DNA of 64,000 bases from Winogradskya humida (GTDB lineage: Bacteria; Actinomycetota; Actinomycetes; Mycobacteriales; Micromonosporaceae): assembly GCF_016862215.1 (NCBI RefSeq), contig NZ_BOMN01000013.1, forward strand, positions 239,010 through 303,009, in the 5' to 3' direction. The notes under the pieces were generated by a model. The model was not told the origin of the DNA and searched no databases. It saw only the letters and a list, made by a program, of their open reading frames with translations. Numbering within the stretch: the stretch's first letter is position 1; every line of letters starts with the position of its first letter. A program made the translations under genes and the position numbers. Below, piece after piece: positions 58,896 to 64,000 of this stretch.

Positions 58896-59795
58896 ATGCG
58901 GGTGGGAGAGCTGGCGCGACGGACCGGGACGACCGTGCGCGCATTGCGTTATTACGAGGCGGCGGGCCTGGTCGTGCCCCGGCGGCTGCACAACGGCTAC
59001 CGGGAGTACGAACCGATCGCCGAGCGGATGGTCGCTCAGATCCGGGAGCTGACAGCACTCGGTCTCAGCGTCGAGGAGACACGTCCGTTCGTGGAGTCGC
59101 TGGCCGACGGCAACACCGAGCCCGACGTGTGCCCGGCGGCTCTGGCCACCTACCGCAGCGCGATCACCGAGCTGCAGAAGCGGATCGGGACCCTCACCGC
59201 CCAGCGGGATGCGCTCGACGCCCGCCTGGACGCCGCTGCCAGTCAGGTCGTCAAACTCGGCGACGCGGGCGTCAGCGACCCGGGGCAGCTCGTCGGCACC
59301 CGCATGCCGTCGCTGCACTTCTACGGCAGTGACGGCCGGCCACTGGATCTCGGCGCGCTGGGTAGTGGCCGCACCGTCATCTTCATCTACCCGCTGACCG
59401 GACGGCCCGGCGTCGACCTGCCGAACGGCCTGAGTGAGATCCCGGGTGCTCAGGGCAGCACCGAGCAGGCTTCCTGGTTCCGCGATCACCACAGCGAGCT
59501 GCTCCGGGCAGGCGCCGCCCGGGTCTACGGACTGTCCGCACAGTCGACCGGCTATCAGCGTGAGCTGGTGCATCGGCTGCGCCTGCCGTATCCACTGGTG
59601 CCGGACCCTCGCCTGAGCCTGGCCGCCGCCATCGGGTTGCCCACCTTCACCGCCGGAGACATGACGCTCTACCTGCGCCTCACCCTGATCGTGCTCGACG
59701 ACGTCATCGAGCACGTCTTCCACCCGATCGCGGAGCCGGCATCGCACGCCCTCGAGGTGATGCGCTGGCTCGTCCGACGCAAGGAGACCAAGTGA
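58896..59795 (+). CDS. MerR regulator fused to a redoxin-like domain without cysteines
   Basis: A 299-aa protein. Residues 1-75 are a MerR winged helix (VGELARRTGTTVRALRYYEAAGLVVPRRLHNGYREYEP), followed by a long dimerisation helix. From about residue 125 there is an AhpC/Prx-like domain: GTRMPSLHFYGSDGRPLDLGALGSGRTVIFIYPLTGRPGVDLPNG. Related redoxins read GCTPQSC at the next segment; here it reads GSTEQAS, so the peroxidatic Cys is gone. The only Cys is in EPDVCPAAL. ATG 58896 coincides with the predicted transcription start. GTGA couples it to a methyltransferase gene. Confidence 0.85.
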   Translation: MRVGELARRTGTTVRALRYYEAAGLVVPRRLHNGYREYEPIAERMVAQIRELTALGLSVEETRPFVESLADGNTEPDVCPAALATYRSAITELQKRIGTLTAQRDALDARLDAAASQVVKLGDAGVSDPGQLVGTRMPSLHFYGSDGRPLDLGALGSGRTVIFIYPLTGRPGVDLPNGLSEIPGAQGSTEQASWFRDHHSELLRAGAARVYGLSAQSTGYQRELVHRLRLPYPLVPDPRLSLAAAIGLPTFTAGDMTLYLRLTLIVLDDVIEHVFHPIAEPASHALEVMRWLVRRKETK

Positions 59796-60580
59796 CCAGC
59801 ACCCATACCCCCGTTCGCAGGCCTGTTCCCGGCGGCGATGTCGACTACGAGACCGGCGGCCACGGATATGCCACAAGGCGGCGGCCCGACCCTCGTGTCG
59901 CCGCACTGGTCCACACCGCGCTGGGCGACGCCCGCACCGTGCTCAACGTGGGCGCAGGGGCCGGCTCCTACGAGCCCGGCGACCGCTACGTGCTGGCCGT
60001 CGAACCGTCAGCGACGATGCGTGCGCAACGCCCGGCAGGCACGGCACCGGCCGTGGACGCGACAGCAGAGCAACTACCGTTCGACGACGACTCCTTCGAT
60101 GCCGCGATGGCGACGGTGACCGTGCATCAGTGGTCCGACACCCTCCGAGGCCTCGCCGAGCTACGCCGGGTTGCCCGTGGCCGCGTCGTGGTGCTGACCT
60201 TCGACGGCGACGCCCTCGACCGTTTCTGGCTCGCGGAGTACGCACCCGAGCTGATCGCGGTGGAGCGCGGCCGCTATCCCGCGATCGCGGACATCGCCGA
60301 CGCGATCGGGAGCCCCGCCGACGTCATCGAGGTTCCCATACCGCTCGACTGCGTGGACGGGTTCACCGAGGCGTACTACGGCCGCCCCGAGCAGCTCCTG
60401 GACCCCGCGGTCCGCGCCGCTCAGTCCGCGTGGGGATTTGTCGACGAAACGGCGATCGCCCGCGCGGTCGGTGATCTCCGGGCAGATCTCGCCTCCGGGG
60501 CGTGGGACGCGCGTCATGGAAACCTGCGGACCCAGCCGGAGTTCACCGGTTCGCTGCGCCTCATCGTCGGCGGGCGCTGA
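59792..60580 (+). CDS. Class I SAM-dependent methyltransferase
   Basis: A 262-aa protein of the Methyltransf_11 type: TVLNVGAGAGSYEPGDRYVLAVEPSATM (motif I and the acidic end of strand 2), ATAEQLPFDDDSFDAAMATVTVHQWSDTLRGLAELRRVARGRVVVLTFD. All binding motifs are intact. It is coupled to the MerR-redoxin gene and so is probably part of its response. Homologues commonly modify small molecules. Confidence 0.9.
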   Translation: MTSTHTPVRRPVPGGDVDYETGGHGYATRRRPDPRVAALVHTALGDARTVLNVGAGAGSYEPGDRYVLAVEPSATMRAQRPAGTAPAVDATAEQLPFDDDSFDAAMATVTVHQWSDTLRGLAELRRVARGRVVVLTFDGDALDRFWLAEYAPELIAVERGRYPAIADIADAIGSPADVIEVPIPLDCVDGFTEAYYGRPEQLLDPAVRAAQSAWGFVDETAIARAVGDLRADLASGAWDARHGNLRTQPEFTGSLRLIVGGR

Positions 60581-60583
60581 AAT

Positions 60584-60628
60584 GAGATCGCCGGTGGGTT
60601 CTGAGGCGAGATCGCCGGTGGGTTCTGA
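60584..60628. repeat. Two 21-bp direct repeats 24 bp apart
   Basis: GAGATCGCCGGTGGGTTCTGA at 60584-60604 and 60608-60628, just after the methyltransferase stop. In the moeA frame they would encode RSPVGSE units if translation began at ATG 60582. Confidence 0.8.
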
Positions 60629-60755
60629 CATGAGCACGCGGGTCCTGTCCCACGTCACGGACCACCCGTGCGCGGGGACGCTCGTGAGACCGGCGGGGCA
60701 TTCGGGGGCGCTCGGGCGCCTCGGCGGGAGCAGGCCCGCTCGGCGGCAGCGCCGC

Positions 60756-62036
60756 ATGGATGTGACACTCGCGGAGATGTCTGCCAACCGTGTATCCGGA
60801 ACCCCCTGGCGTGAGGCCGTCTCGATCGCCTTCGCAGCCGCGGCCCCACTGCCTCCTGAGACCGTCGCGCTCCGTGATGCGGCAGGCCGGGTGACTGCAG
60901 CGGCCATCACCGCGCGCATGGACCTGCCTGGATTCGACACGGCAGCCATGGACGGGTACGCGGTTGCCGGCCCCGGCCCGTGGAGCGTCGACGGCAGGGT
61001 CATGGCCGGTGGAGAAGCATGGGCCCCCGACCTGGTCCACGGGCACTGCGTGGAGATCATGACCGGAGCAGCCGTGCCGGCAGGAGCCGACGCGGTGATC
61101 CCTTACGAGCAGAGCATCGTCGACGGAGCCGCGCACCGGACAGTGTCGGGGCAGGTCAGCACACGCACGCACATCCGGCGCGCCGGCGAGGATTCCCGGC
61201 TGGGCGACCCGCTCGTCCCGGCCGGAAGGCTCCTGACGCCGGCGGCCTGTGGCCTTCTCGCCCAGGGTGGCGCCGACACGGTCCCGGTCTACCGGAAGCC
61301 CCGGGTGCGGTTACTCGTCACGGGCGATGAGGTGGTTCCGGCAGGCGTTCCGGGCGCCGGCGAGGTGCGGGACGTGTTCGGCCCGATGGTCACGGCCCTC
61401 GTCGCCGCGATGGGCGGAGACGTCACCGACCACCGGATCCTGCGCGACGATCCCGCCCTGCTCGCCGAGTCGCTCCTGGCCGCGGACGCCGAGGTCATAG
61501 CGGTCAGCGGCTCGTCCTCGGCGGGCCGGGCAGATCACCTGCGCCCGGTCCTCGACAAGATCGGTGCACGTCTGCTGGTCGACCAGGTGGCATGCCGCCC
61601 CGGGCACCCGCAGGTCCTCGCATCGCTGCCCGGCGGGCGATGGCTGGTCGGGCTCCCGGGCAACCCGTTCGCGGGCCTGGTCGCCGCCATGACCCTGCTC
61701 CGTCCGCTGTTACGCGCGATGACCGGCTGCGCCATCGAGCACGCGGGCTCACCCACCCGGCCGGCCACCACCGGTCACGCCGACGCCTCAGATCCGGTGC
61801 TGGGCAACCGGGGTTCCACCCTTCTCCGGCTGCCCGTGATCGGTGACGTCCCGATGACACCCGGCGTGACACGGCTCGTCCCGGTCGTGGCAGAAGGTGA
61901 CCGCGTCATCGTGGTGCCCGGCGCACGCCCGGCCAGTCTTGCCGGTGCCGCTGCGGCTGACGCTCTCGCCATCCTCGAGTACGGCTGGACGACCGGCGCA
62001 CCTGCCGACCTGCTGCCCCTGACCGGGCTCCTGTGA
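60756..62036 (+). CDS. moeA: MoeA-like molybdopterin molybdotransferase
   Basis: A 426-aa protein with all MoeA domains: N-terminal AAGRVTAAAITARMDLPGFDTAAMDGYAVAG, EIMTGAAVPAGADAVIPYEQS, the MoCF-type VRLLVTGDEVVPAGVPGAGEVRDVFGPMV, and a C-terminal beta barrel (LLRLPVIGDVPMTPGVTRLVPVV). The usual TGGxSxG substrate loop reads VSGSSSAGRADHL, so activity may be altered. The start is uncertain: the frame is open to ATG 60582 directly after the methyltransferase stop, but MDVTLAEM at 60756 begins the family-like part. GTGA couples it to a PNPOx-like gene. No other molybdopterin genes are nearby. Confidence 0.85.
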   Translation: MDVTLAEMSANRVSGTPWREAVSIAFAAAAPLPPETVALRDAAGRVTAAAITARMDLPGFDTAAMDGYAVAGPGPWSVDGRVMAGGEAWAPDLVHGHCVEIMTGAAVPAGADAVIPYEQSIVDGAAHRTVSGQVSTRTHIRRAGEDSRLGDPLVPAGRLLTPAACGLLAQGGADTVPVYRKPRVRLLVTGDEVVPAGVPGAGEVRDVFGPMVTALVAAMGGDVTDHRILRDDPALLAESLLAADAEVIAVSGSSSAGRADHLRPVLDKIGARLLVDQVACRPGHPQVLASLPGGRWLVGLPGNPFAGLVAAMTLLRPLLRAMTGCAIEHAGSPTRPATTGHADASDPVLGNRGSTLLRLPVIGDVPMTPGVTRLVPVVAEGDRVIVVPGARPASLAGAAAADALAILEYGWTTGAPADLLPLTGLL

Positions 62037-62710
62037 CAACAAGCGAGGACACCGTGAAAGACATCAGACAGTTGCTACGAGGCATCCCGGTCTTCGGTGG
62101 AGATCTCCCTTCGTTCGAGGTGGACAGCGCGCCCGAGCGCCCCGGCGAACTGTTCGTCGAGTGGCTCGCGGCAGCGCTGGACGCCGGGGTCCGGGAGCCC
62201 CACGCGATGACCGTGTCGACCATCGGTTCGCACGGCATACCGGACGCCCGGATGCTGATCCTGAAGAACCTCGACGCGCGGGGCTGGCAGTTCGCCGCCC
62301 ACGCGGACAGCCCCAAGGGCCGCGACCTGGCCGCGACCCCCACGGCGGCGCTGACCTTCTACTGGCCGCTGCAGGCCCGCCAGATCCGGGTACGAGGTCC
62401 GGTCACCCCCGAACCGGCCGAGCACAGCGCCGCCGATTTTCTGGCCCGGCCGGCGGGTTCCCGGGCAGAGGCCTCCCTCGGCAAGCAGAGCCAGACCCTC
62501 CCCGACCGTAACGACCTGGAGACAGCGACCAAACAGGCACTCGCCACCATCGAGGCGACACCCGGCTACGTGGTGCCGGAGTGGACCCTCTTCACACTCG
62601 ACGCGAAGACGGTCGAGTTCTGGCAGGGCGACAAGGCCCGCAAACACACCCGCCTGCGCTACACCGCGACCGGCAACAACCTGTGGACCCGGGAGGAACT
62701 CTGGCCATAG
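62033..62710 (+). CDS. Pyridoxamine 5'-phosphate oxidase-like flavoprotein
   Basis: A 225-aa PNPOx-fold protein: FVEWLAAALDAGVREPHAMTVSTIGSHGIPDARMLILKNLDARGWQFAAHADSPKGRDLAATPTAALTFYWPLQARQIRVRGPV, then a C-terminal PdxH-like segment ending RLRYTATGNNLWTREELWP. FMN-binding Arg and Lys residues are present. It may be a true PdxH or a related reductase. It overlaps the moeA stop by 4 nt. Confidence 0.85.
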   Translation: MTTSEDTVKDIRQLLRGIPVFGGDLPSFEVDSAPERPGELFVEWLAAALDAGVREPHAMTVSTIGSHGIPDARMLILKNLDARGWQFAAHADSPKGRDLAATPTAALTFYWPLQARQIRVRGPVTPEPAEHSAADFLARPAGSRAEASLGKQSQTLPDRNDLETATKQALATIEATPGYVVPEWTLFTLDAKTVEFWQGDKARKHTRLRYTATGNNLWTREELWP

Positions 62711-62759
62711 CGCGGGTGCGACACGGGCGCACGACATGACCAAGCGGGATGAGGCCGCC

Positions 62760-62924
62760 CCAGGGCGAGGCGGCCCGGATATGCGGCGCTGTCAGGGTGA
62801 GGCGCCCGGGCGTGCGGCGCTGTCAGGGTGAGAAGCCCGGGCGTGCGGCGCGGCCTGGGTGAAGCGGCCCGGGTGAAGCGGCCCGGGCGAGGCGGCCCGG
62901 GCGAGGCGGCCCGGGCGAGGCGCA
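62760..62924. repeat. GC-rich minisatellite
   Basis: Two ~38-bp units around GCGGCGCTGTCAGGGTGAG followed by five 14-bp units GCGGCCCGGGCGAG or a variant. It fills the space before the next gene and ends about 20 nt before its start. No coding potential is apparent. Confidence 0.85.
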
Positions 62925-62945
62925 CAGGGGGTTCGTTAGGCTTTC

Positions 62946-63860
62946 GTGGTGAAGGAGCGGCGGTGGCGAACGGGAAGTGCACTTACCGCTGTGCTGGCTG
63001 TCGGGGTGGCCGGTGTGCTGTGGCTGCACCGGCTGGTGCCGGGGTGGCTGGGTACGGCCATCGACAGTGGACTTCCGTGGGTCGGGGTGGCGGTTCCGGT
63101 GCTGATCGCGGTGTCGGCGGTTCGGAGGTCGGTGCGGACGCTCGCGGTGTGCCTCGTTCCTTGTGTGGTGTGGGTGGTCATGTTCGGGCCGGTGCTCCTG
63201 CCAAGGTCGGGGGCCGATCACCACGATCTGCGTGTCGCGACGCTGAACCTCGGGGCGGGTAACGTCGAGCCGGAGGAGACTCTGCTGGCCGTTACGGCGA
63301 CGGATCCTGACGTCCTCGTGCTGCAGGAGCTGACCGGGGTCAACGAGCTTGCGGCTACGAAGGCGCTCAAGCATGTGTGGCCTCATTACACCGTGTCCGG
63401 CACGGTCGGCGTGTGGAGCAAGGTGCCGCTGTCCGATGCCGCGCCCGTCGACATCGGGATCGGGTGGACGCGGGCGTTGCGGGTCACGGTGCCGACTGCG
63501 GACGGGCCCGTGCGGATCTATGCCGCACACCTTGCCTCGGCCCGGCCGGCGGCGACGAGCGCGCGGGACCGGACGCTCGTCGCGCTCGCCAAGGTCGTGG
63601 CTGCCGATGACAGTCCGCGGTTGCTGCTCGCCGGGGATCTGAACACGACGACCACCGACCGGGAGTTCCGCGAGCTCGCGCCGCTGAAGGACACGCAGGA
63701 AGAGGCGGGTTCAGGCTTCGGCTTCACGTGGCCGTCCAGGATCCCTCTCATCCGGCCGGACCACATCCTGCAGCGCGGCATGGCCACCGAACGTTCATGG
63801 GTGGTCCGCGCCCCCGGCAGCGACCACCGCGCCGCGATCGCCGAACTCGACACCGCCTGA
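62946..63860 (+). CDS. Endonuclease/exonuclease/phosphatase family protein with N-terminal membrane helices
   Basis: A 304-aa protein. Three membrane helices come first (ALTAVLAVGVAGVLWLHRL, WVGVAVPVLIAVSAV, TLAVCLVPCVVWVVMFGPVLL). The EEP domain follows: LRVATLNLGAGNVEPEE, DVLVLQELTG with the metal Glu, VRIYAAHLASARP, LLLAGDLNTTTTDREF, and SDHRAAIAEL with the catalytic His. The active site faces outside if the last helix leads out. Phosphodiester or phospholipid substrates are known for the family. GTG 62946 or GTG 62949 can start it. Confidence 0.88.
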   Translation: MVKERRWRTGSALTAVLAVGVAGVLWLHRLVPGWLGTAIDSGLPWVGVAVPVLIAVSAVRRSVRTLAVCLVPCVVWVVMFGPVLLPRSGADHHDLRVATLNLGAGNVEPEETLLAVTATDPDVLVLQELTGVNELAATKALKHVWPHYTVSGTVGVWSKVPLSDAAPVDIGIGWTRALRVTVPTADGPVRIYAAHLASARPAATSARDRTLVALAKVVAADDSPRLLLAGDLNTTTTDREFRELAPLKDTQEEAGSGFGFTWPSRIPLIRPDHILQRGMATERSWVVRAPGSDHRAAIAELDTA

Positions 63861-63942
63861 CAACGCGCTCACCACCACCGCGCCCGCCCGCCCGAAACGC
63901 AAGCGCCCACCCGAAACGAAAGCGCCATCCAAAACGCGAGCC

Positions 63943-64000
63943 CTCAGCTCAGCTCAGCTCAGCCCAGCCCAGCCCAGCCCAGCCCAGCCCAGCCCAGCCC
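63943..64000. repeat. Pentanucleotide repeat at the window edge
   Basis: CTCAG units followed by about ten CCCAG units (AGCTC then AGCCC) in an unbroken run that continues past the window end. Its true length and what lies beyond are not visible. Confidence 0.95.

Noticed and set aside
1..64000. tRNA, rRNA or riboswitch genes
   Set aside because: No cloverleaf, rRNA core or riboswitch-like conserved block was recognised by eye; a covariance-model search would be needed to exclude small RNAs.

Overview
The window reads as chromosomal DNA of a filamentous, Micromonosporaceae-like actinomycete (Actinoplanes or a relative). GC content is very high, GTG starts and 1-4 nt stop/start overlaps are common, and the gene families are typical of the group: F420-type LLM oxidoreductase, ArsR/AHSA1 pairs, MocR regulators, SigJ/SigX5-like sigma factors, receptor Ser/Thr kinases and SCO3242-type prenyltransferases. 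No rRNA, tRNA, CRISPR array or intact insertion sequence was seen. The genus is an inference from style, not from a marker gene.

Region 1 (1-16.9 kb) is mixed housekeeping and regulation. It holds a GH65 phosphorylase and an envelope-stress module (M56 peptidase, PAP2 phosphatase, BlaI repressor, DedA protein) with two near-identical BlaI-type palindromes. It also holds an ArsR-AHSA1-DinB-like operon under a two-operator promoter, a terpene-cyclase-like alpha/alpha-toroid membrane protein, a MocR/EamA divergent pair whose start codons share CATG, an ECF sigma factor, and a phosphotransferase behind a MerR-type promoter.

Region 2 (17-32.2 kb) is a minus-strand sugar locus: secreted GH3 and GH35 enzymes, a LacI repressor, and an ABC importer followed by an intracellular GH31 alpha-xylosidase. 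The enzyme set fits xyloglucan oligosaccharides. An identical LacI-type palindrome sits before both transcription blocks. A receptor-type Ser/Thr kinase and a SUFU-domain protein lie upstream.

Region 3 (32.3-43.3 kb) starts with the strongest candidate for an uncharacterised conflict system: an LCAT-like hydrolase overlapping, by 8 nt, a 1395-aa protein with caspase-like, NACHT/STAND ATPase and double WD40-propeller parts. A second DedA protein, a 2H phosphoesterase, LysR, an oxidoreductase, RidA and an unrecognised two-gene cassette follow.

Region 4 (43.4-51.8 kb) is an 8.4-kb minus-strand operon in which every gene overlaps the next: inositol-3-phosphate synthase, UbiA prenyltransferase (EboC-like), TIM-barrel epimerase, EboA, TatD (EboB), EboE, EboF, two tandemly duplicated 30-codon ORFs, and a polyprenyl diphosphate synthase. 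It looks like an actinobacterial version of the Ebo pathway in which a cyclitol synthase of another family stands in for EboD. A long palindrome lies at its promoter.

Region 5 (51.8-64 kb) has an array of degenerate ~35-bp repeats, a Ser/Thr kinase with a repeat-expanded linker, a small surface-glycan cluster, a MerR-redoxin fusion that has lost its expected cysteines, a methyltransferase, a MoeA-like protein, a PNPOx-like oxidase, an exo/endonuclease/phosphatase-family membrane protein, and simple repeats running to the window edge. Expanded minisatellites inside genes and spacers recur across the second half.
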